A stretch of DNA of 64,000 nt from Archangium violaceum (GCF_016859125.1 NZ_CP069338.1:9861501-9925500); one strand, 5' to 3'. Shown: positions 1-13,762, counted from the stretch's first letter. The notes: generated by a model not told the origin, from the letters alone. A program made the numbers and translations.

Positions 1-632
1 GCCAGCACCACCGCCTCCACGTGCGAGTTGACGCCCATCTTCTTGTAGATGTGGGACAGGTGCGTGCGCACCGTGCGCCGCTCCAGCGTCATCACCCGGC
101 CCACCTCGGCGTTGGACAGGCCCTTGGCCACGTAGCGCAGCACGTCGAACTCGGCCGGGGTGAGGCCCCAGGGGTTCTGCTTCTCCGCCTCGGGCGGCTT
201 CGCCTGGATGGACTGGAAGTAGTTCCAGAAGCGTCGTGCGATGAGGGGCTCGAGCACCGTGCCGCCCTCCATCACCTCGCGGATGCCCGAGCGGATCTTC
301 TCCGGCCCCACCCGCTTCACCAGGTAGCCCGAGGCCCCCGCTTGAATCGCCTCGTACACCTTCTGCTCGTCCTCGAAGGACGTGAGGATGAGCACCTCCA
401 CCTCGGGCGCGCGGCGCTTCACCCGCCGCGTCACTTCGATCCCGTTGAGGCCCGGTAGCTCCAGATCCAACAGCACCAGCTGCGGGCGCACCCGGACCAG
501 TTCCTCCACCGCCTGCTCCCCATCCTGGGAGCTACCCACCACCTCCAGCTCCGGGAAGCTCCCCAGCACCTTGAGGAGGTTGCGCAAGAGGGTCGGCTGA
601 TCCTCGACGACGAAGACGCGGGTCCGGTCCAT
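1..632 (-). CDS. NarL/FixJ-type response regulator (C-terminus cut by window edge)
   Basis: The visible 210 residues form a receiver domain (about 1-120) with acidic pair E10-D11, phospho-acceptor D56 in LLDLELPG and the conserved Lys in SGYLVKRVG (K106). A LuxR-type helix-turn-helix follows, with LTPAEFDVLRYVAKGLSN and RTVRTHLSHIYKKMG. Such proteins are phosphorylated by a histidine kinase and bind DNA as dimers. The start is the ATG at 632, four bases after the stop of the upstream pseudokinase gene, so the two are almost certainly cotranscribed. The 3' end lies beyond base 1. No partner histidine kinase is visible in the window. Confidence 0.93.
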   Translation of the reverse strand, partial: MDRTRVFVVEDQPTLLRNLLKVLGSFPELEVVGSSQDGEQAVEELVRVRPQLVLLDLELPGLNGIEVTRRVKRRAPEVEVLILTSFEDEQKVYEAIQAGASGYLVKRVGPEKIRSGIREVMEGGTVLEPLIARRFWNYFQSIQAKPPEAEKQNPWGLTPAEFDVLRYVAKGLSNAEVGRVMTLERRTVRTHLSHIYKKMGVNSHVEAVVL

Positions 633-636
633 GGCC

Positions 637-2775
637 TCAGCGGTGGAGAGAGTCATTGAAGAGCTGCTGCAGCTTCCTGTGCTCGCCGCGCTCCAGGCTC
701 ACCTGGAACACCTCGCGGTGCCGCGGCACGCCAATCGTCTCGATGATGATCTCACGGGTGCCCGACCTCACCGGGTAGCGAACCAGGGGCAGGTTGCGCT
801 TCACCCGCACGCCATCGATGTACGCGCGTGCCGGACGGTTGGCCTCGAGCGACAGGTACGCGACGCCGGGCTTGGGGGAGTCCTCGCGCGTCCCCGGGGT
901 GGACACCACCACCGGCTCCGCTGGAGGGCTGTGCCTGGGCTTGGAGGGCTCCGGCGGCGGCGTGGAAGGTTCATCGTGCAGGTACTGCTCCACGGCGCCA
1001 CTGACCGCGGACACCTTGGGATCCGTCTCGAGCTGGGGCCGCTGTGAGAACCGCCACAGCGCGAAGGCGAAGCACACCGCGCCCACGAGCGCGATGGCGC
1101 CCGCCACGGCCAACATCCGGCGCCGGCGCCGCGCGTCCTCCTGGAGGTTGCGCTCCTCGGTGAAGAGGCGCCGCTGGGACACCGCCGCCTTGACCTCGGG
1201 CGACGTGGGCGGGGGCATGGGGATGTACGAGCGATCCGGCTCGGCCGTCGTGGGCGGCTGCTCGGACACGTGCCCGCGCACCAGGGACGGAGGCACGCGC
1301 GCCCGCGTCACCGTCCCCTCGGGGACGCGCGAGCGGATCACCGTCCCCTCGATCTTCTCGGTGTCGATCCGGTCCTCGGCATCTCCCGCCGGAGAGGGGG
1401 CCTCGGATGGAGACTCGGGACGGGAGTAGTCCTCCACCACGCGCAGGCGGGGATGCTTGCCCACGCGCGTGCCTTCCCTCGCCGCCGCGGCGGCGCCCCC
1501 GAGCACGGGCCCCCGGCGCGGCTTGGGCGGAGCCGCCCCCGGAGGCGCCACCCAGGTCTGCTCGTCATCCCCCGGCGGAGCGCTCCGGCCCGCCTCGGAA
1601 GACGCCTTGGCGCTGACGTGGGTGGGCTCGAGGACCTCCTCCTTCGGAGGGTCGCCCGTGAAGACATGGGTGGAGTCGAGGACGCGGCGATCCATCGCGG
1701 GCCCCGGCACCACGGTGGGCTCGGGCAGGTAGTCGTCGAAGGCGGGCGGGGCCTCCATGGTGTCCGCCTCGCTGAGGGCGGGGCTGAAGGAGGGCCGCAC
1801 CACCACGGACTTGTCCAATGCATCCGCGCTCACCTGGGCCAGCGACACACCGGAGATGGGCGTGAGCGTGAAGCGCTCGGAGAACGGCACCGGACCGAGC
1901 CCGACGGACACTTCGTTGGGGAAGAGCTCGGCCACGAAGCGGCGCGAGTCCTCGGCACCGGGCAGGCCTCCGTTGGTGGAGAGGAAGTTGCGCAGCGAGC
2001 CGGCGAACTCGGCGCAGGAGCGGAACCGCCTCGTGGGCGTGGCCTCCAGCGCGCGCAGGATGATGGGATCCAACCGCGCATGGAGGCGCCGATCCAGGCG
2101 GCTGGGCGGAGGCAGACCGGCGCGGCGGGTGCTGACACCTCCGTCGGGGACGACGGCCTCGCGCAGGGTGAGCAGCTCGTAGGCCATGGCGCCCATGGAG
2201 TAGATGTCCGAGAGCACGTCGGGCATGTCACCCCGGCCCACCTCGGGGGCGCGATAGGCGCTGCGGCCGCGGCCCACGAAGGCGCGCTTGAGCTCCGGCA
2301 CCCCCATGAGCGCCTGGAGCGCACCGAAGTCACACACGGCGGGCAGGCCGGCGCGCGACAGCAGCACGTTGCCCGGGGTGATGGCGCCGTGGACGACGCC
2401 GACCGCGTGGGCCCGCTCCACGGACTCGAGCAGCTGGATGATGAGGTGGAGCGCGACGGGCGGCGGGAGGAGGACCTCCTTGGAGTTGAGCCGCTGCAGC
2501 GCGGTGCCCAGGGTGTGGCCATCCACGGACTCGCGCACCACGGCGAGCCGGTTCTTCACGAAGCCCATGTCGAGGACGTGGAGGACGCCCTCGGGGTGCA
2601 GCGGGTTGAGGACGCTGTACGTCTGGGCCAGCACGGCGGCGTAGCGCGGATCCGACGTCTTCGGGTGGAAGAGCTTGATGACGACCCTGGCGCCACCCGG
2701 CTCCTGGACGGCCTCGTAGAGATCGGCGAGCTCTCCGGCTTCGATGCGGCCGGTCAACCGGTAGGCGCTGCTCAT
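637..2775 (-). CDS. Membrane-anchored Ser/Thr kinase-like protein, probable pseudokinase
   Basis: A 712-residue protein with an N-terminal Hanks-type kinase fold (about 1-290), a long disordered Pro/Glu/Thr-rich linker, one membrane segment near residues 565-590 (LAVAGAIALVGAVCFAFALW) and a C-terminal PEGA-like beta domain of about 80 residues. The ATP-anchoring K34 (VVIKLF) and the DFG motif (D149) are present. The catalytic loop HRDLKPEN reads VHGAITPGN, so the catalytic Asp is Ala131, and the glycine-rich loop is also poor. Catalysis is therefore unlikely and a scaffold or sensor role is more plausible. The start at 2775 overlaps the stop of the zinc-ribbon gene upstream (ATGA), and a response regulator follows four bases downstream. 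The frame stays open upstream of 2775, but that stretch is the neighbouring gene. Confidence 0.85.
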   Translation of the reverse strand: MSSAYRLTGRIEAGELADLYEAVQEPGGARVVIKLFHPKTSDPRYAAVLAQTYSVLNPLHPEGVLHVLDMGFVKNRLAVVRESVDGHTLGTALQRLNSKEVLLPPPVALHLIIQLLESVERAHAVGVVHGAITPGNVLLSRAGLPAVCDFGALQALMGVPELKRAFVGRGRSAYRAPEVGRGDMPDVLSDIYSMGAMAYELLTLREAVVPDGGVSTRRAGLPPPSRLDRRLHARLDPIILRALEATPTRRFRSCAEFAGSLRNFLSTNGGLPGAEDSRRFVAELFPNEVSVGLGPVPFSERFTLTPISGVSLAQVSADALDKSVVVRPSFSPALSEADTMEAPPAFDDYLPEPTVVPGPAMDRRVLDSTHVFTGDPPKEEVLEPTHVSAKASSEAGRSAPPGDDEQTWVAPPGAAPPKPRRGPVLGGAAAAAREGTRVGKHPRLRVVEDYSRPESPSEAPSPAGDAEDRIDTEKIEGTVIRSRVPEGTVTRARVPPSLVRGHVSEQPPTTAEPDRSYIPMPPPTSPEVKAAVSQRRLFTEERNLQEDARRRRRMLAVAGAIALVGAVCFAFALWRFSQRPQLETDPKVSAVSGAVEQYLHDEPSTPPPEPSKPRHSPPAEPVVVSTPGTREDSPKPGVAYLSLEANRPARAYIDGVRVKRNLPLVRYPVRSGTREIIIETIGVPRHREVFQVSLERGEHRKLQQLFNDSLHR

Positions 2776-3089
2776 CCCTTCCTCTTCCGGGGCCGGACGG
2801 CGTCGAACAGGAACCCGCACCAGACGCAGGCCTCGCCCCGGCGTCCCTGGGGGAACTCCAGCGTGCAGCCCGGGCAACGGGGACGAGCCCGGCCGCCTCC
2901 CCTGGGAGCGGCCGTCTGACGGCGCACCCGACCGGAGGAGGCCCCCTTGGAACGCGTACGCCCGGCCACGACGGCGCCGCGCACCAACACCTCGAGCCGG
3001 CGGACACGGTCCTCCAGGGCCTCGATTCGGGCGGACAGCCGCGCGTGGATCTCTGCGTCGGACGGGGGGCGTCTGGCGGGCGATCGCAT
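2772..3089 (-). CDS. Small coiled-coil zinc-ribbon protein
   Basis: A 105-residue protein of no recognised family. Residues 10-40 (DAEIHARLSARIEALEDRV and onward) have the heptad pattern of a short coiled coil. A basic linker follows, and the C-terminus has two CxxC knuckles (CPGC and CVWC) typical of a zinc ribbon. The start was placed at the ATG at 3089, which precedes the coiled coil; a longer upstream frame is open but has no coding character. Its stop overlaps the ATG of the pseudokinase gene, so it is the first gene of a three-gene unit ending in the response regulator. A role as an oligomeric adaptor is only a guess. Confidence 0.6.
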   Translation of the reverse strand: MRSPARRPPSDAEIHARLSARIEALEDRVRRLEVLVRGAVVAGRTRSKGASSGRVRRQTAAPRGGGRARPRCPGCTLEFPQGRRGEACVWCGFLFDAVRPRKRKG

Positions 3090-3144
3090 GCGGACCCGCG
3101 AGCGTGCCACGTCGGCTCGGCGGCCCGCAAGGAGGACTGGCCAT

Positions 3145-4893
<1,749 letters not shown>

Positions 4894-4942
4894 GACCCCT
4901 CCCCCGCCCCGGGGACTCCTGAATCCGAGGGCTGGAAAGACA

Positions 4943-4976
4943 AACGGCCGGGTTCCCCGAAGGGAGCCCGGCCGTT
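4943..4976. terminator. Bidirectional terminator hairpin between convergent genes
   Basis: A 15-bp inverted repeat (left arm 4943-4957, right arm 4962-4976) pairs with a single G-T wobble around a four-base CGAA loop. It sits between the convergent nucleotidase gene and rpsA, 49 bases after one stop and 31 bases from the other. T-rich tracts are weak on both sides (TTGTCG on plus, TTTGTCTTT on minus). It is the clearest terminator in the window. Confidence 0.8.
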
Positions 4977-5007
4977 GTCGTATCCCTCTGCGTGAGGGAC
5001 GAAGCGA

Positions 5008-6717
<1,710 letters not shown>

Positions 6718-6768
6718 GAGATTGGGAGTCCTTCGAAACGGTACTGCTGCCCCCGGTTGTGGACGGCA

Positions 6769-6820
6769 GTCACTCGCGGGGAGCTACGAGTGACCCGCGA
6801 GCCAACCCCACAACGGGGTT
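6769..6820 (-). promoter_or_regulatory. Two hairpins in the predicted rpsA leader
   Basis: Within the predicted 5' untranslated region of rpsA are two perfect inverted repeats. GTCACTCG/CGAGTGAC (6769-6776 with 6787-6794) has a 10-base loop, and AACCCC/GGGGTT (6804-6809 with 6815-6820) has a 5-base loop. S1 is known in enterobacteria to repress its own translation through a structured leader. These hairpins are in the right place for such control, but they share no recognisable sequence with the E. coli element, so the function is inferred. Confidence 0.5.
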
Positions 6821-6835
6821 GACTCGAAGCCGCGC

Positions 6836-6865
6836 ACCCTAGACACCGGTTACACCGGCAGTCAA
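6836..6865 (-). promoter_or_regulatory. Sigma70-like promoter of rpsA
   Basis: Read on the minus strand, TTGACT (6865-6860), an 18-base spacer and TAGGGT (6841-6836) match the housekeeping promoter pattern. The predicted start near 6829 gives a leader of about 110 bases before ATG 6717. This is one of four good TTGAC-type or TTGAA-type promoters in the window. Confidence 0.65.
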
Positions 6866-7067
6866 GCGAGCGCGGGGTACTTGTTTACAGTCTTGATAAT
6901 GCGGCTCCGGGTGGGAGGGGACCCCCGCCACCCCAGAGTGCCTGTCCCACGGGCCAGGTCGCCAGGCCTCCGGGCGCCTACCGGAGGACAAGGTGCTACC
7001 TCCATGGGTAGTCGCGCCATCGCCCCGGCGCACGAGGGGCGCGGACCTCCGCCAGCAGAGCGGGCGG

Positions 7068-8213
7068 TCAGTCGAGGAGCTTGAACGTCTCGCGGGCGAT
7101 CACCAGCCGCTGAACCTCGCTGGTTCCCTCGTAGATGGTCTGCACCCGGGCATCCCGGAAGTAGCGCTCCACGGGGAACTCGTCGATGTAGCCGTAGCCG
7201 CCGTGGATCTGCACCGTCTTGTCCACCGCCCGGTTGGACATCTCGCTGGCGTACAGCTTCGCCATGGAGGCCTCGCGGGTGAACGGCTGGCCCTCGTCCT
7301 TGAGGAACGCCGCCCGGTACGTCAACAGCTCGGCCGCCTGGAGCTCGGTGGCCATGTTGGCCAGCATGAAGCGCAGGCCCTGGAACTCGCCAATGGGCTG
7401 ACCGAAGGCCTTGCGGTCCTTCGCGTACCGGATGGAGGCCTCCAGCGCCGCCCGCGCCACGCCACACGCCTGCGAGGCGATGCCGATACGCCCGCCGTCC
7501 AGCGCGATCATCGCCAGCTTGAAGCCGTCGCCCTCCTTGCCCAGGAGGTTCTCCGCGGGGATCTCCATGTCCTCGAAGGTGAGGCTCACGGTGTTGGACG
7601 AGCGCAGGCCCATCTTGTCCTCATGCTTGCCGACGATGAGGCCCTTCGTCCCACCCTCCACGATGAAGGCGGAGATGCCCTTGCTCCCCTGCCCTCCCGT
7701 GAGCGCCCACACCACCATCACGCCCGCGTAGGCGCCGGAGGTGATCCACTGCTTGCTGCCGTTGAGGACCCACTTGTCCCCGCGCCGCACCGCCGTGGTG
7801 CGCATGGCGCGCGGATCCGAGCCCGCGTGCGGCTCGGAGAGCGCGAACGAGCCCACCACCGCCTCGCCCGAGGTGATGCGCGTGACGTACTTCTGGCGCT
7901 GCGCCTCGGTGCCGAACTTCTGGATGAGCTCGGCGCACATGTTGGTGACGGCCATGGCCACCGAGGTGGAGGCGCACGCGGCGGCCATCTCCATCATCGC
8001 CAGGGAGTAGGCGACGACGCCCGCCTCGGCGCCGCCGTACTGGGAGGGGATGTTCACCCCCATGAGCCCCAGGGAGGCCAGCTCCTTGAAGAGCTCGGTG
8101 GGGAAGATCTCCTCCTTGTCGAATCTGCGCGCCTGGGGCGCCACCCGCTCCCGCGCGAACTTGCGCGCGGTGTCGCGGATGAGCGTCTGCGTCTCGGTGA
8201 GCTCGAGGTTCAC
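7068..8213 (-). CDS. Acyl-CoA dehydrogenase
   Basis: A 381-residue FAD-dependent acyl-CoA dehydrogenase, which introduces the alpha-beta double bond in acyl-CoA and passes electrons to ETF. It has the family N-terminal helical domain, the middle-domain signature ALSEPHAGSDPRAM, the flavin/substrate segment NGSKQWITSGAYA, DGGRIGIASQACGVAR, and the C-terminal YEGTSEVQRLVIAR carrying the catalytic Glu of short/medium-chain enzymes. Length is normal. It is the last gene of a unit with the AgmX-like gene (10-base gap) and a second acyl-CoA dehydrogenase, which fits fatty-acid or branched-chain oxidation. Chain-length specificity cannot be read from the sequence. Confidence 0.94.
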   Translation of the reverse strand: MNLELTETQTLIRDTARKFARERVAPQARRFDKEEIFPTELFKELASLGLMGVNIPSQYGGAEAGVVAYSLAMMEMAAACASTSVAMAVTNMCAELIQKFGTEAQRQKYVTRITSGEAVVGSFALSEPHAGSDPRAMRTTAVRRGDKWVLNGSKQWITSGAYAGVMVVWALTGGQGSKGISAFIVEGGTKGLIVGKHEDKMGLRSSNTVSLTFEDMEIPAENLLGKEGDGFKLAMIALDGGRIGIASQACGVARAALEASIRYAKDRKAFGQPIGEFQGLRFMLANMATELQAAELLTYRAAFLKDEGQPFTREASMAKLYASEMSNRAVDKTVQIHGGYGYIDEFPVERYFRDARVQTIYEGTSEVQRLVIARETFKLLD

Positions 8214-8223
8214 GGAAGGGGTC

Positions 8224-8712
8224 CTACTTGATGGCCTTGAGGTTGAACGGATACTCGATGGGGTACTCGCGCCGGTCCGGCGGCTGCGGGAAGTTGATGC
8301 CGGAGAGCACGTTCACCACGCACTCGTGCAGGCGCGGGTTCTTCAGCGTCGTGCCCGCCTTGGCGACCTTGGCGTTGCGCACGAAGCCGTCCGTCGTGAT
8401 GGTGAAGGTCGTCATGATGCGACCCTCCTCCACCGCGCTGCCCTTCGTCGCGAGGATCTCCTCGTAGCACTCCTGGATGTCGAAGGCGTAGTACTCCATG
8501 ACCATGCGGATGGAGTCCGGAGTGAAGGGCAGCCGGTTGATGTCCGGCGGCGGAGGCCGGACCGGGCCCGCCGCCTTCTTCTTCTCCTGCGCGGGGGCGG
8601 ACGCCTCGGTACCGGTCTCCTTCTGGGCCGAGCCCTTCTTGCCGGGCGAGCCCTGCGCGAACGCCAGGCCCGACCCGAGCAACACCACCACCGCGAACAG
8701 GGAACGCTTCAT
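8224..8712 (-). CDS. Secreted AgmX/PglI C-terminal domain protein
   Basis: A 162-residue protein with a signal peptide (MKRSLFAVVVLLGSGLAFAQ, cleavage after AQ) and a charged Pro/Lys linker. From about residue 65 it has a domain like that at the C-terminus of myxobacterial AgmX/PglI and related TonB-like proteins: IMTTFTITTDGFVRNAKV, then a conserved Cys (RLHECVVNVLSGINFP) and a basic end. The domain occurs in periplasmic proteins and its role is unclear. It lies between two acyl-CoA dehydrogenase genes with gaps of 9 and 10 bases, so it is cotranscribed with them although no metabolic link is obvious. Confidence 0.72.
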   Translation of the reverse strand: MKRSLFAVVVLLGSGLAFAQGSPGKKGSAQKETGTEASAPAQEKKKAAGPVRPPPPDINRLPFTPDSIRMVMEYYAFDIQECYEEILATKGSAVEEGRIMTTFTITTDGFVRNAKVAKAGTTLKNPRLHECVVNVLSGINFPQPPDRREYPIEYPFNLKAIK

Positions 8713-8721
8713 TTCGACTCC

Positions 8722-9864
<1,143 letters not shown>

Positions 9865-9999
9865 GGCACTCCTGGGGAAAGGGCGCGGAGGTACATAGTA
9901 CGGGCATGCCTCCTGGGATCAGGGATTGCAAGAGGGGCGGGCAAGCGCCAATTGCCGCGCCCATTAGCCGTCCCGGGGCTCCCGGGTGTTTCTGGCCGC

Positions 10000-10776
10000 C
10001 TACCTGCCAGTGAAGGCGGCGGTACGCTTCTCCAGGAAGGCCTTCATGCCCTCCTTCTGGTCCTCCGAGCCGAAGAGCACCGCGAAGCCCTGGCGCTCCA
10101 GCTCGTTGGCCGCCCGGAGATCCTGGTCGGCGCCGAACTCGATGACCCGCTTGGCCTGCGACACCGCCAACGGACCGTTCTTGAGGATCTTCCCCGCCAC
10201 CGCCTTGCAGTGGGCCAGGAGCTGATCCGCCGGCAGCACGTCGAGCACCAGGCCGATCTCCTTCGCCTTGGCCGCGTCCAGGCGCTCACCCGAGAAGACG
10301 AGCTCCTTCGCGCGCATCTTGCCCACCACGCGGGTGAGGCGCTGCGTGCCGCCGAAGCCCGGAATCACGCCGAGGGTCACCTCGGGCAGCCCCAGCTTCG
10401 CCTTCTCCGAGGCGTAGATGAGATCGCACGCGAGGGCGAGCTCACAGCCACCGCCGAGCGCGAAGCCGTTCACCGCGGCGATGGTGGGGATGGGGAGCTG
10501 CTCGAGCGTGTGGAAGACGCGGTGGCCGAGCGCGGCGAACTCGCGCGCCTGCGCCGCGGTGATGGAGACCATCTCCGCGATGTCCGCGCCCGCCACGAAG
10601 GCCTTGTCGCCGCCGCCCGTGACGATGAGCGCACGGGTCGTGGGAGGAAGGGCGTTGAGCGCGGATTCGATCTCCTGGAGCGTCTTGCTGTTGAGGGCGT
10701 TGAGCGCCTTGGGACGATCGATGGTGAGGATCGCGATGGCGTCCTCGGTCTCCAGCCGGATGTTCTCGTAGGCCAT
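10000..10776 (-). CDS. Enoyl-CoA hydratase/isomerase (crotonase family)
   Basis: A 258-residue crotonase-fold enzyme that hydrates 2-enoyl-CoA to 3-hydroxyacyl-CoA. The oxyanion-hole segments AFVAGADIAEM and NGFALGGGCELALACD are present, and the two catalytic Glu positions (GGGCE and LPEVTLGVIPGFGG) are conserved as in true hydratases. It starts at ATG 10776, 18 bases after the 3-hydroxybutyryl-CoA dehydrogenase gene, and is the second gene of that unit. The exact substrate is open; short-chain enoyl-CoA is likely given its partner. Confidence 0.92.
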   Translation of the reverse strand: MAYENIRLETEDAIAILTIDRPKALNALNSKTLQEIESALNALPPTTRALIVTGGGDKAFVAGADIAEMVSITAAQAREFAALGHRVFHTLEQLPIPTIAAVNGFALGGGCELALACDLIYASEKAKLGLPEVTLGVIPGFGGTQRLTRVVGKMRAKELVFSGERLDAAKAKEIGLVLDVLPADQLLAHCKAVAGKILKNGPLAVSQAKRVIEFGADQDLRAANELERQGFAVLFGSEDQKEGMKAFLEKRTAAFTGR

Positions 10777-10794
10777 GTCGGGGATTGCCTCGTC

Positions 10795-11643
<849 letters not shown>

Positions 11644-11686
11644 GGCGTTTCGAGACCCCTTGCTCGGTAATCGAGGAACCGGGCGC

Positions 11687-11715
11687 GCTATAGCCCTGGC
11701 CCCCCCACCGGTCAA
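11687..11715 (-). promoter_or_regulatory. Promoter of the 3-hydroxybutyryl-CoA dehydrogenase operon
   Basis: On the minus strand TTGACC (11715-11710), a 17-base spacer and TATAGC (11692-11687) form a good sigma70-like promoter. Its -35 box overlaps the stop codon of the upstream gene, so the dehydrogenase unit can be expressed separately from the mrp unit. The predicted leader is about 35 bases. Confidence 0.68.
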
Positions 11716-12116
11716 CGGCTCGTGGGTACCGGGAGTCCCCGCTCGACGCGCACGTCTTCTTCTCCGAGTGTCAGGCGCTCCACACGTGGGGGCCTGGAAG
11801 GTCCACTTTCACCCCGGGCGAACACCCACACCTCGTACGACCCCGCGGGCAGCTCCGTCCTCAGGGTCACCGAGCCCGGCGGCCCCCCCTGGAAGGAGTG
11901 CGTCTCGCGCTTCACCAGTTCGCCCTCGGCGTTCTTCACCTGCAGGTCGAGGGCGCGGATCTCGCTCCAGCCCGGGCCCACCAGCCGCCACACCAGCTCG
12001 CGCTCGGGCACGTCCGAGCCCTTCCACAGCCACAGGCCCATCGCCACCAGCAGCAGCACGGGGAGCCGCCTCAGCAACGGGTGCTGACGCCAGTTTCGCC
12101 GCCCCTCGCCCTCCAC
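11712..12116 (-). CDS. Small membrane-anchored protein of unknown function
   Basis: A 134-residue protein with a basic N-terminus, one hydrophobic segment (LLRRLPVLLLVAMGLWLW, about 14-31) and a C-terminal beta-rich region of about 100 residues predicted outside the membrane. No catalytic motif is seen; the composition resembles a single Ig/FN3-like or carboxypeptidase-regulatory-like fold (GSVTLRTELPAGSYEVWVF). It starts four bases after the stop of the preceding gene and is last in the unit led by mrp. The family is not recognised. Confidence 0.6.
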   Translation of the reverse strand: MEGEGRRNWRQHPLLRRLPVLLLVAMGLWLWKGSDVPERELVWRLVGPGWSEIRALDLQVKNAEGELVKRETHSFQGGPPGSVTLRTELPAGSYEVWVFARGESGPSRPPRVERLTLGEEDVRVERGLPVPTSR

Positions 12117-12120
12117 GCCG

Positions 12121-12585
12121 TCACTCCTTCTTCGAGGCGGACTTCTTGCCGCCGCGGCGCGTGTTCAGCTCGGTGACGACCACCTTGGAGCGCGCCGGCT
12201 CGCCCTGCTCCGCGTCCTCGCCACGGTCCGGAACCAGACGGATCTGCGCCTTCACCTCGATGGTCATCCCCGACATCAGCTTGAGGAACTCGTCGCGCAG
12301 CTTCTCCGACTGGAGGAAGCGCCGCAGCTCCTCGGAGACCACCCGGCCCACCTCGTCCTTCGTCTTCTCCGCCTGCCCGAGGATGTAGCCGAGCGCCTCC
12401 TTGGGCAGCTTCAGCTGGCCGGCCAGCGAACGGATGCCCTCCTCCGTCATGAAGAGGGCACCCAGACCCGCCACCGCCACCTTGCGCACGAACTCGGGCA
12501 CGAACCCCGGGCGGGAACCCTCCTTCCCCGGCTCGTCGCCGAGCAGCGGATCGAAGTCGTTGTCGGGTTCCTTGCCGGTTGTCAT
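12121..12585 (-). CDS. Conserved hypothetical protein (helical, soluble)
   Basis: A 154-residue protein, largely helical, with an acidic start, a moderately hydrophobic segment (VRKVAVAGLGALFMTEEGIR) and a Lys-rich tail. The middle (LKLPKEALGYILGQAEKTKD) looks like helical-bundle proteins that coat hydrophobic surfaces, such as phasin-like proteins, but no family signature is certain. It sits between mrp (31-base gap) and the small membrane protein (4-base gap). No function is assigned. Confidence 0.6.
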   Translation of the reverse strand: MTTGKEPDNDFDPLLGDEPGKEGSRPGFVPEFVRKVAVAGLGALFMTEEGIRSLAGQLKLPKEALGYILGQAEKTKDEVGRVVSEELRRFLQSEKLRDEFLKLMSGMTIEVKAQIRLVPDRGEDAEQGEPARSKVVVTELNTRRGGKKSASKKE

Positions 12586-12616
12586 GGGGGTCCTCGGTGG
12601 GGGTCGCGGGGGATCC

Positions 12617-13705
12617 TCAGCTTACAACGGGGAGCTTCACCGCCACCCGCATGTTCTCGGTGGACACGCGGCCCGCGATGTTGCGCGCCATCGCCCTGAA
12701 GGCCTGGGCCTCGGGGCTGTCCGGCGCGCTGAGCACCACCGGCACGCCCGCGTCACCCGACTCGCGGATCTTCAGATCCAGGGGGATTTCGCCCAGGAAC
12801 GGGATGCTGAACATCTGCGCCGCCTTGTGGCCGCCGCCCTGGTTGAAGATGGGCGTGGCCTTGGAGCAGTGCGGGCACACGAACTGGCTCATGTTCTCCA
12901 CGATGCCCAGCACCGGGATGTGCACCTTGTCGAACATCTGCTTGGCGCGCACCACGTCCGCCAGCGCCACGTCCTGCGGCGTCGTCACCAGCACCGCGCC
13001 CGCCGCCCTCACCGACTGCGACAGCGACAGCGCCACGTCACCCGTGCCCGGCGGCAGATCCAGCACCAGGTAGTCCAGCTCGCCCCAGCGCACGTCCCGC
13101 ACCAGCTGCATCAGCGCCCCGTGCAGCATGGGCCCGCGCCAGATGAGCGCCTGATCCGCCTCCACCAGGAAGCCGATCGACATCACCTTCAGCCCGTGCT
13201 TCTCCAGCGGGAGCAGCGACTTGCCATCCGGGCTCACCGGCTTCTCGGTGATGCCCGTCATCAACGGCACGGACGGACCGTAGAAGTCCGCGTCCAGCAG
13301 GCCCACCTTCGCGCCCTCGCGCGCCAGCGCCGCCGCCAGGTTCACCGACACCGTGCTCTTGCCCACACCGCCCTTGCCGGCGCCCACGAGGATCACGTTC
13401 TTCACCTGCGGCAGCATCGCCTGGCCCTGCGGCCCGCCCATGCCCACCGGCGCCGAACGCACCTGCGCGCCCCACTCGATGTCGAACGTCTTCAGCCCCG
13501 GCACCTGCTTCAGCGCCGCCTCGGCGTCCGCCTGGATCTTTCCCTTCAGCGGGCAGGCCGGCGTGGTCAGCTCGATCTTGAGCTTCGCCTTGTCGCCCTC
13601 CACGCGGATGTCCTTCACCATCCCGGCCTTCACGAGGTCGATGTGCAGCTCGGGATCCATCACCTTCGACATCGCCGCGAGGATGTCGCGCTCGGAAACG
13701 CTCAT
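12617..13705 (-). CDS. mrp: Mrp/NBP35-family iron-sulfur cluster carrier ATPase
   Basis: A 362-residue P-loop ATPase that holds and transfers Fe-S clusters to apoproteins in the cytoplasm. The N-terminal 90 residues form a MIP18/DUF59 domain (KVMDPELHIDLVKAGMV). The MinD-like core has the deviant Walker A GKGGVGKST, GLLDADFYGPSVP and LDLPPGTGD. A CxxC pair (FVCPHC) near residue 268 is the cluster-binding dimer motif. It is the first gene after a strong promoter and heads a three-gene unit with two small genes of unknown role. Confidence 0.95.
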   Translation of the reverse strand: MSVSERDILAAMSKVMDPELHIDLVKAGMVKDIRVEGDKAKLKIELTTPACPLKGKIQADAEAALKQVPGLKTFDIEWGAQVRSAPVGMGGPQGQAMLPQVKNVILVGAGKGGVGKSTVSVNLAAALAREGAKVGLLDADFYGPSVPLMTGITEKPVSPDGKSLLPLEKHGLKVMSIGFLVEADQALIWRGPMLHGALMQLVRDVRWGELDYLVLDLPPGTGDVALSLSQSVRAAGAVLVTTPQDVALADVVRAKQMFDKVHIPVLGIVENMSQFVCPHCSKATPIFNQGGGHKAAQMFSIPFLGEIPLDLKIRESGDAGVPVVLSAPDSPEAQAFRAMARNIAGRVSTENMRVAVKLPVVS

Positions 13706-13762
13706 CTGAGTACCTGAATCCTTTTGGAACCCGGGAGGTGGGGTCCCCTCTCGGAAGGGCGC

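Larger units (their letters stand above)
6718..7067. other. Intergenic region holding the rpsA leader and promoter
   Basis: A 350-base non-coding stretch. The half next to rpsA contains its leader hairpins and promoter, annotated separately. From about 6866 to 7067 no gene is supported: open frames there are shadows. That part is GC-rich with one short AT-richer patch (6880-6900) and should contain the 3' end of the acyl-CoA dehydrogenase gene on the other side. No convincing terminator hairpin with a T tract was found in it. Confidence 0.6.

Noticed and set aside
6880-6900. A plus-strand promoter reading TTGTTT...GATAAT
   Set aside because: The spacing between the two boxes is only eight bases and no plus-strand gene follows.
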